NCBI RefSeq assembly: GCF_001642935.1
Contig: NZ_CP016761.1
Span: forward strand, 248,001 to 312,000
From: Fictibacillus arsenicus
GTDB taxonomy: Bacteria > Bacillota > Bacilli > Bacillales > Fictibacillaceae
DNA length: 64,000 nt
Direction of reading: 5' to 3'
The first letter of the stretch is position 1. Each line of letters opens with the position of its first letter. Below are positions 26,976-36,363 of the stretch, piece after piece. Both the position numbers and the translations under genes were made by a program. The notes below the pieces were generated by a model. That model had not been told where the DNA came from. It ran no database searches and worked only from the letters and a program-made list of their open reading frames with translations.

Positions 26976-27005
26976 CACCTCAGGAGAACTCCTTGAGGTG
27001 TTTTT
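26976..27005 (+). terminator. Terminator of the M4 protease gene
   Basis: CACCTCAGGAG/CTCCTTGAGGTG stem followed by TTTTT. Confidence 0.9.
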
Positions 27006-27218
27006 AAAATATTCAAATAATTACAACTTTTATAAATAAATTGTAATCTATCAAAATACCCACTATAATACTATTTATTAGGAAGACAGTTGTATTTTTC
27101 AGGTGGAATATATTAGGCGTACATTCATTTATTGCGCCCTTGTAAAAGACTTTATTTTATTGCAGGTTTTTGAGAATAAACAGCTTTACAATTCTAACTT
27201 AGATTGGTGATGACATCT

Positions 27219-28457
27219 ATGAAAAGTATACTGAAAAAGTGGAATCAGTTGAGTCTTGTTAAACAGATCATTATAGGTTTGATTGTTGGTATTATCCTAG
27301 CAGTAATGATTCCGCAAGCAGCAAAACCTGTTGTTATTTTTGGCTCTTTATTTGTAGGTGCATTGAAAGCTATTGCACCTGTGTTGGTATTATTCCTGGT
27401 TATGTCGGCTATCGCTCAACACAAGACAGGCCACCAAACGAACATGAAATCCATTATCTTTTTATACCTTTTAGGAACATTTTTGGCAGGATTAACAGCC
27501 GTTCTTGCAAGTTTTCTTTTTCCTGTAGGTTTAACACTTGGAAAGGGAGCAGAAGGTGTAACGCCTCCTGGAGGTGTTGTCGAGGTCCTCAAAACGTTGT
27601 TGATGAACGTTGTTGATAATCCTGTTAACGCCCTTGTTAATGCTAACTATATTGGTATTTTGGCGTGGGCAGTATTACTGGGTCTGGCATTAAGAAAGGC
27701 ACAGGATACGACTAAAACAATGATCTCCAATGTTTCAGACGCTGTTTCTAAAATCGTTACTTGGGTGATTAAGTTCGCTCCGTTAGGAATCATGGGCTTA
27801 GTATTTGAATCCATTACGGCAAACGGTATAGATTCATTATTGAGTTATGGGAAGTTGCTAGCTGTATTGATCGGTTGCATGGTTTTCGTAGCGCTGATCG
27901 TGAATCCAGCCATCGTGTTCCTAACGATAAAACAAAACCCATATCCGCTTGTTTTTAAATGTTTAAAGGAAAGCGGGATCACAGCTTTCTTTACACGCAG
28001 CTCAGCTTCCAATATTCCGGTAAACATGAAGCTATGTGAGAAGCTTGGTTTGAATAAGGATAGTTATTCCGTGTCCATTCCATTAGGTGCAACCATCAAT
28101 ATGGCGGGTGCTGCAGTTACCATTTCAGTTTTAACGCTTGCCGCGGTTCATACAATAGGCATTGAAGTGGATCTTCCTACGGCAGTTCTCCTTAGCGTAC
28201 TATCAGCTATTTGTGCTTGTGGTGCTTCAGGGGTCGCTGGCGGTTCACTATTGCTGATTCCTCTCGCCTGCAGCTTATTTGGAATTCCAGGTGATGTGGC
28301 TATGCAGGTAGTTGGAGTAGGATTTATCATTGGTGTCTTACAAGACTCTTTTGAAACGGCTCTGAACTCATCTACAGACGTTCTTTTTACTGCAGCAGCT
28401 GAATATAAAGAGTGGCGTAAAGAAGGAAAAGAAATAAATATACAAAAAGCAGCATAA
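27219..28457 (+). CDS. sstT: Serine/threonine:sodium symporter SstT
   Basis: 412 residues from the ATG at 27219 after GGTGATG; upstream in-frame starts overlap that site. Dicarboxylate/amino acid:cation symporter (DAACS) fold with eight TM helices and two hairpins. Motifs match Sst[39 protein letters not shown] and [29 protein letters not shown], then [25 protein letters not shown]. Imports serine and threonine with sodium. Monocistronic. Confidence 0.95.
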   Translation: MKSILKKWNQLSLVKQIIIGLIVGIILAVMIPQAAKPVVIFGSLFVGALKAIAPVLVLFLVMSAIAQHKTGHQTNMKSIIFLYLLGTFLAGLTAVLASFLFPVGLTLGKGAEGVTPPGGVVEVLKTLLMNVVDNPVNALVNANYIGILAWAVLLGLALRKAQDTTKTMISNVSDAVSKIVTWVIKFAPLGIMGLVFESITANGIDSLLSYGKLLAVLIGCMVFVALIVNPAIVFLTIKQNPYPLVFKCLKESGITAFFTRSSASNIPVNMKLCEKLGLNKDSYSVSIPLGATINMAGAAVTISVLTLAAVHTIGIEVDLPTAVLLSVLSAICACGASGVAGGSLLLIPLACSLFGIPGDVAMQVVGVGFIIGVLQDSFETALNSSTDVLFTAAAEYKEWRKEGKEINIQKAA

Positions 28458-28484
28458 GGCGAAATTTTCTTGTACTGCAAAATG

Positions 28485-28524
28485 AAAGGCACCCCAACAA
28501 TTTTAGCGTTGGTGGTGCCTTTTA
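28485..28524 (+). terminator. Terminator of sstT
   Basis: AAAGGCACCCCAAC / GTTGGTGGTGCCTTTT stem. Confidence 0.9.
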
Positions 28525-28623
28525 ATATGCCTTATTCTCATTCATTAGGAGGAATATTAGGAAGTACATGGAATGAGTTAAGTGATGATTGTGGATTATT
28601 ATTGAAAAAACAGGAGGTAACTT

Positions 28624-29019
28624 ATGGGAAGATTAGTGCATTTCGAAATCCATGTGGATGACATGGAACGGGCTATGAAGTTTTATGGAGAGGTATTCGG
28701 CTGGTCGTTTCAAGACTGGAGTGAATACGCGGGATTGCCTTACTATGGGGCAGTAACAGGAGACGAGAGTACACCAGGGATAAATGGAGCGTTAATGAAG
28801 CGGCAAAGCGCACCGCCAGAACCCAATCAAGCTATAAATGGCTTTACTTGTACAATGGGCGTGGAAAATTACGACCAAACAGAGGCTAAAATTCTTGAGC
28901 ATGGCGGCAAGGTCGCTATGCCTAAATATGCACTTCCAGGAATGGCGTGGCAAGGATATTACATAGATACAGAAGGTAATATTTTCGGAATCCATCAGCC
29001 TGATGAGAATGCAAAATAG
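28624..29019 (+). CDS. VOC family (glyoxalase-like) protein
   Basis: 131 residues, two beta-alpha-beta-beta-beta units. N-terminal LVHFEIHVDDMERAMKFYGEVFGWSF gives the first metal-ligand strand (His) and the second half ends YYIDTEGNIFGIHQPD with the usual Asp/Glu position; GYYIDTEGNIFGI is typical of the YdhR/CFP30-like subfamily. Substrate unknown. CAGGAGGTAACTT precedes the ATG. Confidence 0.9.
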   Translation: MGRLVHFEIHVDDMERAMKFYGEVFGWSFQDWSEYAGLPYYGAVTGDESTPGINGALMKRQSAPPEPNQAINGFTCTMGVENYDQTEAKILEHGGKVAMPKYALPGMAWQGYYIDTEGNIFGIHQPDENAK

Positions 29020-29030
29020 AATAATTAAAG

Positions 29031-29064
29031 AAGGCAACTCCCAATCTTGGGGTGTTGCCTTTTT
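29031..29064 (+). terminator. Terminator of the VOC gene
   Basis: AAGGCAACTCCCAA / TTGGGGTGTTGCC followed by TTTTT. Confidence 0.88.
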
Positions 29065-29082
29065 ATATTTTTAAACAAAGTA

Positions 29083-29292
29083 TCAGTCTGAATGATGTCC
29101 ATTAGGATCTGAGGAATTTGATTGATGAGTAAAATCACAAGGCAGGATTGTTAATGGTCTCATCATGTCATGATCTTCGTGTTCTAAACGGTGACAGTGC
29201 CATACATAATCTCCGCAATAAGGCAGGAACTTCATTATGATTCGAACCGTTTGACCGCCTGCTAATTTTTGATCATTAAGTCTTTCATACTT
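29083..29292 (-). pseudogene. C-terminal remnant of a multicopper oxidase (CotA/bilirubin-oxidase type)
   Basis: The minus strand reads KYERLNDQKLAGGQTVRIIMKFLPYCGDYVWHCHRLEHEDHDMMRPLTI and ends at a stop at 29083-29085. The block VWHCHRLEHEDHDMMRP carries the type 1/type 3 copper ligands (HCHxxxHxxxxM) of the last cupredoxin domain. An in-frame stop at 29293-29295 cuts the frame upstream and no start exists, so only about 70 of some 500 residues are left. It fills most of the 333-bp gap between the VOC and MDR genes. Confidence 0.88.
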
Positions 29293-29352
29293 TTAAATGA
29301 ATATCTTTAATTAATGGGTCTTTAGTTGTCTTTATTAATTAGGGGGAATGTT

Positions 29353-30321
29353 ATGAAAGCTGTAGTTTGTAACAAATATGGTTCACCTGATGTACTTCAA
29401 TTTGAAGAAATAGAAAAGCCTATTCCAAAGGGCAATCAAGTACTAGTGAAGGTTCATGCATCATCCTTAAATTATGGCAATCTGGTCCTTTTAAAAGGAG
29501 AACCGTTCTTGGCCCGCTTTGCTTTCGGTCTCACAAAACCAAAATACCCAATACCCGGAGGTGACATAGCCGGGCGGGTGGAAGCTGTCGGAAAAGATGT
29601 AAAGCAGTTTCAGCCGGGTGATGAGGTGTTCGGTGATCTTTCAAGTTGTGGGTGGGGTGGTTATGCAGAATATGTATCTGCAGCCGAAAGTGCATTAGCA
29701 AAGAAACCAGCAAATCTAACTTTCGAAGAAGCCGCTGCAGTACCGATGGCGGCAGTTACTGCACTTCAAAGTCTGCGGGATAAAGGTAAGATCCAGACCG
29801 GGCAAAAAGTTTTGATTTATGGTGCCTCTGGCGGTGTGGGGACATTCGCTGTTCAAATTGCAAAATTTTTTGGAGCAGAGGTAACGGCTTTATGCAGTTC
29901 GAGAAATTTAGGCATTGCGCGATCAAATGGTGCAGACAATACAATAGATTATACGAAAGAGGAATTTCCTAAAAAAATTGACCATTATGATCTTATTCTT
30001 GGTGTTAATGGATCTCAGCCAATTTCAGTTTATAAAAGAGCTTTAAAACCTAATGGAATTTTTGTGAATGTAGGAGGTTCAGGCTCTCAATTGTCCCAAG
30101 CCATGTTTCTAGGTCCGTGGATTTCAATGACTGGGAGTAAGAAGATAAGTACCTTTTTACAAAGGCAAAACCAAAAGGATCTAATTTTTGTGAAAGAACT
30201 TCTTGAGACCGGCAAAGTAAAACCTGTTATTGATAAATGTTACAAATTGAGTGAAGTATCCGAGGCTTTTAGGTACTTTGAAGAAGGACACGCTCAAGGA
30301 AAAGTAGTTATCACGATATGA
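29353..30321 (+). CDS. Zinc-independent MDR alcohol dehydrogenase/quinone oxidoreductase
   Basis: 322 residues from the ATG at 29353, after AGGGGGAATGTT. Medium-chain dehydrogenase/reductase: GroES-like N-terminal domain with YPIPGGDIAGRVEAVG, then a Rossmann domain with QKVLIYGASGGVGTFAVQIAKFFGAEV. The catalytic-zinc Cys/His set of true alcohol dehydrogenases is missing, so an NADPH quinone or enone reductase is more likely. Substrate unknown. Single gene with a terminator. Confidence 0.88.
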   Translation: MKAVVCNKYGSPDVLQFEEIEKPIPKGNQVLVKVHASSLNYGNLVLLKGEPFLARFAFGLTKPKYPIPGGDIAGRVEAVGKDVKQFQPGDEVFGDLSSCGWGGYAEYVSAAESALAKKPANLTFEEAAAVPMAAVTALQSLRDKGKIQTGQKVLIYGASGGVGTFAVQIAKFFGAEVTALCSSRNLGIARSNGADNTIDYTKEEFPKKIDHYDLILGVNGSQPISVYKRALKPNGIFVNVGGSGSQLSQAMFLGPWISMTGSKKISTFLQRQNQKDLIFVKELLETGKVKPVIDKCYKLSEVSEAFRYFEEGHAQGKVVITI

Positions 30322-30363
30322 AGAATGAATGGTGATTTCTCTTATAATCGAAACAGTTTTAAG

Positions 30364-30395
30364 AAGGAGCTCACAGTATAGAGTTCCTTTTTTTC
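30364..30395 (+). terminator. Terminator of the MDR gene
   Basis: AAGGAGCTC / GAGTTCCTT stem with an eight-base loop and a T7 run. Confidence 0.85.
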
Positions 30396-30516
30396 ATTGT
30401 GTTAAATCAGAAGCAATCTCATTCAAATGGTATAATTTTATACAATAAGGTTATTTTGTTAGATTCTTTAATAATCTGGCTAAACTATTTTTAGAAATAA
30501 AATGGGGGTGTTGGCA

Positions 30517-31590
30517 TTGAAAAGGTTTTTCTTCATTCTGGTTTCGGTTTTATTACTTCCTGGATGCTTCAATGATGACAAAAATACATCCGAAAACAGC
30601 GAGAAGGATGCAGTAGAAGTTTTTGCAAGACAAACTGAGGTGATCGCAACAGATTTAGAAATACCTTGGAATATTACGAAACAGGATAACACCTTTTATT
30701 TAAGCCAACGGCCAGGCTATATTGTTAAAGTTGATGGTGATAGCGGAAGAAAAACGGTTCAGAATTTGGAAGTTACAAAGAAAATTCTGCACAGTGGAGA
30801 GGGAGGATTGCTAGGTTTCATTCTAGCTCCTGACTTTAATACTTCTCAAGAAGCAATCGCATACCATACCTATAGAGAGGATGGTGCTGTTTTTAACCGC
30901 ATTATCGCACTGAAATTGACCGGTAATACATGGACTGAAAAATGGATTATACTCGAGGGAATCCCTGGAGGAAGAATCCATAACGGCGGACGAATTCAAA
31001 TTGGCCCAGATGGGAAATTGTATGCTACCGCGGGTGAAGCAGGAAATCCGGATAATGCACAAAACCTTCAAACGTTAGCTGGGAAGATCTTACGCATGGA
31101 ATTGGATGGATCGATTCCGGACGATAACCCATTTAATAATTCTTATGTGTATTCATATGGCCATCGCAATCCGCAAGGCCTAGCTTGGGACCAGAACGGA
31201 AATCTTTATAGCTCTGAGCATGGACAGTCTGCACATGATGAAATTAATTTAGTCGAGCCTGGAAAAAACTACGGTTGGCCGGTTATTGAAGGTGATGAAC
31301 AAGAATCTGGCATGGTTCCTCCGATTTTTCATTCAGGGAATGTCACGTGGGCTCCTTCAGGAATGACCATTACAGATAACAAAATTTATGTATCGAATTT
31401 ACGGGGCGAACAAATTTTAGTGTTTGATTTGACTGAAAAGACCGTCGATACTTTTTTTGAAGGCGCTGGGAGAATGCGAGATGTGCTGATTGAAGATAAC
31501 GCATTATATACGATTACGAATAACCGGGACGGAAGAGGAAATCCACGAGAAGATGATGATAAATTAATCAAACTTCCTTTAGGGGAGTAG
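30517..31590 (+). CDS. PQQ-type glucose/sorbosone dehydrogenase lipoprotein
   Basis: About 357 residues. A TTG at 30517, six bases after GGGGGTG, gives (M)KRFFFILVSVLLLPGC, a lipoprotein signal with lipobox LPGC; the ATG at 30502 would include the ribosome site. A six-bladed soluble-GDH propeller follows: IPWNIT, GEGGLLGFILAPDF, RIHNGGRIQIGPDGKLYATAGEAG, YSYGHRNPQGLAWD and APSGMTI. The GH-RNPQG block with the PQQ/calcium-site residues is intact. Membrane-anchored outside; the actual electron acceptor and sugar are unknown, and no PQQ biosynthesis genes are in the window. Confidence 0.88.
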   Translation: MKRFFFILVSVLLLPGCFNDDKNTSENSEKDAVEVFARQTEVIATDLEIPWNITKQDNTFYLSQRPGYIVKVDGDSGRKTVQNLEVTKKILHSGEGGLLGFILAPDFNTSQEAIAYHTYREDGAVFNRIIALKLTGNTWTEKWIILEGIPGGRIHNGGRIQIGPDGKLYATAGEAGNPDNAQNLQTLAGKILRMELDGSIPDDNPFNNSYVYSYGHRNPQGLAWDQNGNLYSSEHGQSAHDEINLVEPGKNYGWPVIEGDEQESGMVPPIFHSGNVTWAPSGMTITDNKIYVSNLRGEQILVFDLTEKTVDTFFEGAGRMRDVLIEDNALYTITNNRDGRGNPREDDDKLIKLPLGE

Positions 31591-31670
31591 TCAGGTAACC
31601 TGTGATCGTTTTTATTTGTTGAAACAAAAACACCCATACATCATAAGATATAAAGAATTTTTAAAAGTGG

Positions 31671-32117
31671 GTGAAGGTGTTGAATTCTTATATATTTAGA
31701 CAGGATTGGACCGCTGTTTTACAACTTTTAAATCAAAGCCTTTATGCTGAGGAAATGGTTTGTTCCATGAGTACACAACTATTTGTCATTCCCGCAACAG
31801 CAGACCTAAAAGGAAATGCAGAAATGCATAACAGTCTTGTTCCAGCTTCTTATCATCGAGTTACAGCTGTAGGAAGTGCAATACGTTTGCAAAATGGTGA
31901 AACTCATGAATCAATCATTCGTATTTTGGTTTCATGTGTAAACAATGGACTTAAAAGAGATCAAGAAGTAACAAAATGGCTGCCTATAATGAGAGACGAT
32001 GCCCCTGAAGAATATAAACCGTTTCTTCAAAACATAATCAGCTGGCAGCAGCAAGCTGAACAAAGTTTAACCTCAGCTAAACAGCTTTTAAAACAAATGG
32101 GGTATGAATCTCAATAA
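31671..32117 (+). CDS. Unrecognised soluble protein
   Basis: 148 residues, no signal or membrane helix, mixed helix content with a long C-terminal helix (PFLQNIISWQQQAEQSLTSAKQLLKQMGYES). Start uncertain between the GTG at 31671 and a TTG at 31680; GTGGGTGAAGGTG covers both. I do not recognise the family. It has its own terminator. Confidence 0.65.
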   Translation: MKVLNSYIFRQDWTAVLQLLNQSLYAEEMVCSMSTQLFVIPATADLKGNAEMHNSLVPASYHRVTAVGSAIRLQNGETHESIIRILVSCVNNGLKRDQEVTKWLPIMRDDAPEEYKPFLQNIISWQQQAEQSLTSAKQLLKQMGYESQ

Positions 32118-32139
32118 GTTTAGGAATTTGCTATTTAGG

Positions 32140-32167
32140 AAGGTCAACATTTTGTGTTGGCTTTTTA
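32140..32167 (+). terminator. Terminator after the 31671 gene
   Basis: AAGGTCAACA/TGTTGGCTTT stem with a TTTTG loop and T-run. A longer upstream reading of the next frame would cross this hairpin, which argues for the internal start at 32215. Confidence 0.75.
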
Positions 32168-32214
32168 TTATTTCTCTATTAAGCTTAGATTGTTCCAAAG
32201 GAAGAAGGAGATGG

Positions 32215-32556
32215 ATGATGAATAATTTGAAGAGTATTTTTACAAAAAATGATTTTAAGCTAACAAAGGAAACAAGCAAGGCGATTGAATTTGAAAATAT
32301 ACATACTAAGGATGTCATTTATCTGCTGCCAAATAAGGAGATTAGTATAGTTTTACATCCTCAAATAGTGGAAGAGAATAAAGGATTACAACATAAAAGT
32401 CACGGAATTTATAATAGTACAGCACTAAGCCTGTTTCCTAAAAGAGTTAATACAGGTCAGACACCTATAACATATGGGTATTCATATAAATTAAAGTCAG
32501 AAAGTGAACTAGATCAATTTCTAACCGCTGTTAATCTTATTATTTTTCATACATAA
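32215..32556 (+). CDS. Unrecognised small protein
   Basis: 113 residues from the ATG at 32215 (or 32218), after GAAGGAGATGG. Sequence MMNNLKSIFTKNDFKLTKETSKAIEFENIHTKDVIYLLPNKEISIVLHP resembles a small alpha/beta protein; no motif recognised and no signal or membrane segment. Lies between two other uncharacterised genes. Confidence 0.65.
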   Translation: MMNNLKSIFTKNDFKLTKETSKAIEFENIHTKDVIYLLPNKEISIVLHPQIVEENKGLQHKSHGIYNSTALSLFPKRVNTGQTPITYGYSYKLKSESELDQFLTAVNLIIFHT

Positions 32557-32647
32557 CTTCTTGTTGTTTCATAAATTTTACATAGTAACAATTCTCCATA
32601 CTGCCCATAGGATATGTATAAAGTCTAGTTAGGCAAGGAGCTTTTCT

Positions 32648-33352
32648 ATGTATAACTATTCTAGAGTAGATCCAAGTATTGTTTCTTTTGCCAGAGGAGA
32701 TGTCACGGGAGACAAGATTCCTGACAATGTGTACTTAACGGGAACCAAAACGCCTGATAGTCCATTTATTCAAAATATTACGCTTGTCGTACAGGACGGA
32801 AGAACAGGCGAAACCAGAAGTGTACAATTAAATGAAAATGCTGGTTATAATCCCACATTATTTTTAGGAGATTTTACCGGGAACGGTGTGGACGATATTT
32901 TAATACGCATTGACTCCGGGGGAAGCGGTGCATTCACATATAATTACGTTTATTCTTTCGTGAATAATAACCCGCAGCTGCTATTCGATTTTAATGTATA
33001 TAACGAGCAATTCCAATATGATGTTAATTACCAAGACAACTATAAAGTGAAAGTGGTCAGTAAGATTAATAATCTAACGTATTTAATAGATATTTCTTTA
33101 AGAGATCCAGAGTACTTGAGTGAAATTTATGATGCGAACGGAAAGTTGAAAAGTCCCATTGAGGGCTTTGTTAATCCATTAAGCGGGTTATATCCAGTAG
33201 ATTTTGATTCTAATGGAGTCTATGAGCTATTAGCCTATCAAAAGATCGCAGGCAGATATAATGCAGATGCTTTAGGGTATGTTTTGAATACTTTAGTGTG
33301 GAACAACGCTCGCTTTGTTTTGCAAAACCAATATGTAGCTATTTCTGGTTAG
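32648..33352 (+). CDS. FG-GAP/VCBS-like calcium-binding repeat protein
   Basis: 234 residues without a signal peptide. Three Asp-rich loops of integrin-type FG-GAP repeats are seen: ARGDVTGDKIPDNVYL (about 15-30), LGDFTGNGVDDILIRI (about 78-92) and VDFDSNGVYELLAY (about 185-198), each DxxGDxxxD-like and likely to hold calcium. A partial propeller is expected. Similar proteins are common in spore formers and may act at the spore or cell surface, but that is inference. AAGGAGCTTTTCT precedes the ATG. Confidence 0.75.
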   Translation: MYNYSRVDPSIVSFARGDVTGDKIPDNVYLTGTKTPDSPFIQNITLVVQDGRTGETRSVQLNENAGYNPTLFLGDFTGNGVDDILIRIDSGGSGAFTYNYVYSFVNNNPQLLFDFNVYNEQFQYDVNYQDNYKVKVVSKINNLTYLIDISLRDPEYLSEIYDANGKLKSPIEGFVNPLSGLYPVDFDSNGVYELLAYQKIAGRYNADALGYVLNTLVWNNARFVLQNQYVAISG

Positions 33353-33379
33353 TATTAACCAAGATGATATGTGAACCTA

Positions 33380-33412
33380 GTGCTCCCTGTTATAGGGGGC
33401 ATTCATTTTTAA
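33380..33412 (+). terminator. Terminator after the FG-GAP gene
   Basis: GTGCTCCCT/AGGGGGCAT imperfect stem followed by TTTTT. Confidence 0.65.
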
Positions 33413-33482
33413 TATTAATAATAAAATAGGTACAGTATAATTTGAATTAATTGGTAAATATCGATTTTAAGGGAGTTAATGT

Positions 33483-34348
33483 ATGATTATTGATTGCCAT
33501 TTTCATGTGGATGAAACGATGCTGTCACTAGAAAAAATGATAGATGGGATGGATGCAATTGGTGTTGATAAAACTGTATTGATTCCCCCTATGAACGAAA
33601 CTATGTTTGAAGTAGATAGCATTTATCAGCATAACCTACAGCGTTTATTCCGTTTCTTAATATTAAATGCACCAAAGTTAGGGTTTAAGATTTATGAAAG
33701 TCTAGTTAATGATAATTGTTTAAAGCTTTATGGAAATTCATATAAAATTTTTCCTAAGCCTAACAATGATATAGTAGCTTCTGCGATTAATAGATTCCCA
33801 GACAGATTTCTTGGTTGGGCAGCAGTAAATCCAATGCTCCCTGAATCAATAGAAGAAGTTGAAAGCTTTCTAAATAAACAAAATTTTATTGGAGTAAAAG
33901 CACATCCTTTCATGCATGGGTATAGTATAAATGCACTTGATCAAGTTGCAGCAATTTGTGAGGCATTAGAAAAGCCTATGATCATCCATCTGTCATCAGA
34001 AAAAGATTCCTATAAATATCTGCCAGAGAAATATTCAAAGCTCAATTAATATATGCACATGCTGGCCTGCCTTTTTGGAAGGAGTTATGGAGATACGCTA
34101 AGCACCAACCGAATGTATATGTGGATACTTCAAGTGATTATTTAAATCAATCTATAGTAAAGATGGCAGTTGGTTATTTAGGATATCGCAAAGTACTTTA
34201 TGGATGCGATGGTCCATATGGAATGAAAGAATATAATAAGTATGATTACTCGGAAAAAAAATCTTGGGTAGATTCACTTGAAATTCCAGATGATCAAAAG
34301 GAATATATACTTGGGAAAAACTTTTTAGAATTAGTTAAAGAACTTTAG
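33483..34348 (+). pseudogene. Amidohydrolase-2 type protein, frameshifted
   Basis: An amidohydrolase broken by a one-base loss. Frame 1 (33483-34049) begins MIIDCHFHVDETM (HxH metal ligands) and has FIGVKAHPFMHGYS and MIIHLSSEKDSY. Near 34038-34043 the frame should pass from YSK to AQLIYAHAGLPFWKELW, but the run TATTCAAAGC is one base short, so it stops at KLN. The other frame then reads without a break through YGCDGPYG (the catalytic-Asp region) to the stop at 34348. Together about 288 residues, the normal size. Sequence error or recent inactivation. Confidence 0.85.
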
Positions 34349-34407
34349 ATAGGTTAGACTTATCTATAAGAAGATTAATTTCAATAAAATTAAAGGTGTT
34401 TTTTAAT

Positions 34408-35529
34408 ATGCTAAAAATCATTGTTATTGGAGCGGGAATTCTAGGTGCATCAACCGCCTACCACCTAGTAAAAGCAGGAGCAGACGTTACCTTAGTGGAT
34501 CGGCAAGATAAAGGACAAGCTACAGATGCTGCAGCTGGGATTGTGTGTCCTTGGCTGTCACAGCGCCGGAACAAAGCCTGGTATCAGCTAGTAAAAGGCG
34601 GTGCCCGTTATTATCCGGAATTGATTGCCCAATTGGAAGCTGACGGTGAAACGGAAACGGGATATAAACGGGTAGGTGCGATAAGTCTTCATTCAGACCC
34701 CGAAAAGCTGAAGAAGATGGCGGAAAGAGCAATAAAACGGAGAGAAGAAGCTCCTGAAATTGGTGAGGTCACTATCCTGTCCCCTGCTGAAACAAAACGA
34801 TTATTTCCTCCTATTTCTGATGAGTACGGATCTGTTGTTGTGAGCGGTGGAGCACGTGTGAATGGGAGGGCACTGCGAAATGCTTTAGTCAGTGCTTCCG
34901 TAAAGAACGGAGCTAGTCTATTAAACGGTGACGCATCAATTGTTCATGAAAACAACAGAGCGCTCGGGATAAAACTAGAGGGAAAAACTCTGATGACAGA
35001 CAAGGTAATCGTTACGGCAGGAGCATGGTCACAAGAATTACTGGAGCCACTAGGTGTTAACTTCAAAGTAACACCGCAAAAGGCTCAAATTGTTCATCTG
35101 AAATTGCCTCAAACGGATACAGGCTCTTGGCCAGTTGTGATGCCTCCAACTAATCAATATATACTCACATTCGAAGATGGCAGAGTAATTGTCGGTGCAA
35201 CACATGAGGATGAAGCGGGGTTTGATAACCGAATCACGGCAGGTGGAGTCAATGAAATTTTAAACAAGTCATTAGCTGTTGCGCCTGGTTTAGCAGACAG
35301 TACAATAATCGAAACCCGAGTTGGGTTCCGACCGTTTACTCCTGGATTCTTGCCGGTGATCGGTGCTTTACCTCAATATGAAAACATTCTCCTAGCTAAT
35401 GGTTTAGGAGCATCAGGGCTTACAAGCGGTCCGTACCTTGGTGCGGAGCTTGCAAAACTAGCGCTAAACCAAGAAACAGAGATTGATATCAATAACTATG
35501 ATGTAGCAGGAGCTCTTGAATATTTTTAA
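34408..35529 (+). CDS. FAD-dependent amino acid oxidase (DAO/DadA type)
   Basis: 373 residues from the ATG at 34408; AAGGTG lies nine bases before it. N-terminal dinucleotide fold LKIIVIGAGILGASTAYHLVKAGADVTLVDR (GxGxxG then an Asp/Arg end), the DAO middle region, and the C-terminal FAD block RVGFRPFTPGFLPVIGALPQYENILLANGLGASGLTSGPYLGAELA. Glycine/D-amino acid oxidase-like; substrate unknown. Single gene with terminator. Confidence 0.9.
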   Translation: MLKIIVIGAGILGASTAYHLVKAGADVTLVDRQDKGQATDAAAGIVCPWLSQRRNKAWYQLVKGGARYYPELIAQLEADGETETGYKRVGAISLHSDPEKLKKMAERAIKRREEAPEIGEVTILSPAETKRLFPPISDEYGSVVVSGGARVNGRALRNALVSASVKNGASLLNGDASIVHENNRALGIKLEGKTLMTDKVIVTAGAWSQELLEPLGVNFKVTPQKAQIVHLKLPQTDTGSWPVVMPPTNQYILTFEDGRVIVGATHEDEAGFDNRITAGGVNEILNKSLAVAPGLADSTIIETRVGFRPFTPGFLPVIGALPQYENILLANGLGASGLTSGPYLGAELAKLALNQETEIDINNYDVAGALEYF

Positions 35530-35539
35530 TAGAAGATGA

Positions 35540-35566
35540 AAAGACAACTGTAGGGTTGTCTTTTTT
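35540..35566 (+). terminator. Terminator of the FAD oxidase gene
   Basis: AAAAGACAAC/GTTGTCTTTT stem followed by TT. Confidence 0.88.
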
Positions 35567-35599
35567 CGTTAAAGTAAGGGGTATGCTAAGTGCGAAACT

Positions 35600-35735
35600 T
35601 GTCGTGAAATGTCGACTCGTGGTTATTTTCAAAATAACGTGGGATTATAGTGCTCTAACATGGGAAAAAATCAATTAACGTGTGATTATACCCATCTATC
35701 GTGCGATTTTTATCATAATATACCGGCGTGGGTAT
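35600..35735. repeat. Array C: CGTGnGATTAT words at 20-21 bp pitch
   Basis: CGTGGTTATT, CGTGGGATTA, CATGGGAAAA, CGTGTGATTA and CGTGCGATTT begin at 35618, 35638, 35659, 35679 and 35700: spacing 20, 21, 20, 21 bp. Weaker relatives lie at about 35603 and 35727. It is in the convergent spacer between the FAD oxidase terminator and the HTH gene. Confidence 0.8.
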
Positions 35736-35774
35736 TCTGTGTCATACCGATCATACCCTTAAAATTCCTATATC

Positions 35775-36266
35775 CTACACTAATGTCTTCTGGCTGAAGT
35801 AATCTAAATACTCATTAACTTGAATGACATCATAAATCTTCTTTTCTAAACAGAATTTGATAACCAAATCAGCGGTTTCGCTATCGGAAAGTGAATAGCC
35901 GCCTGAATCGAGCAGTTGTTCGAAATTCTCCTCACTTAACTCAAGGGCTAAACCGAGTGCTATGATTGTATTCTTTCTCGGACGGTATTCTGAGAGAGAT
36001 CGTATTTTTGAAAAAAGCTTACGGTCTATTCCAGCTTTTTTATACACATATGAATATTTAAGCTTTTTTTGATCGATAAAACGAAAAAGCATTTCTTGAA
36101 GAGATGGTTTGCGATTATCTTCTACAAAAGCACCTATTTCGATATGAATACTATCAAGTATAAGTTCTTGTTCTATACATTCGGAGTACTTCATTGAACT
36201 CGATTCAAAAATTAAATGTTGTTCAATATACTCCTGTAATTCCTTTAATACCTTTTGATCCAGCAT
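35775..36266 (-). CDS. HTH-like protein paired with a VWA protein
   Basis: 163 residues from the ATG at 36266, eight bases after GGAGG. The middle resembles a lambda-repressor-like HTH (YVYKKAGIDRKLFSKIRS...YRPRKNTIIALGLALELSEENFEQLLDSGGYSLS), followed by the C-terminal LVIKFCLEKKIYDVIQVNEYL. This protein type is commonly encoded beside VWA-domain genes, as here where it is divergent from one with a 97-bp spacer. Role unknown: regulator or adaptor. The 60 N-terminal residues are a helical extension. Confidence 0.75.
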   Translation of the reverse strand: MLDQKVLKELQEYIEQHLIFESSSMKYSECIEQELILDSIHIEIGAFVEDNRKPSLQEMLFRFIDQKKLKYSYVYKKAGIDRKLFSKIRSLSEYRPRKNTIIALGLALELSEENFEQLLDSGGYSLSDSETADLVIKFCLEKKIYDVIQVNEYLDYFSQKTLV

Positions 36267-36363
36267 AAGATCAGCCTCCAAAATGTCGCTTTACAGGCGA
36301 CCAAATTATGGATAAGTGCAGCTATTATTATAGCATGACAAACAAATTTGGAGGATGATTAAG

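Noticed and set aside
32104-32214. N-terminal extension of the 32215 gene as a signal-peptide protein
   Set aside because: The extension overlaps the previous gene and reads through its terminator; a good ribosome site lies just before 32215.
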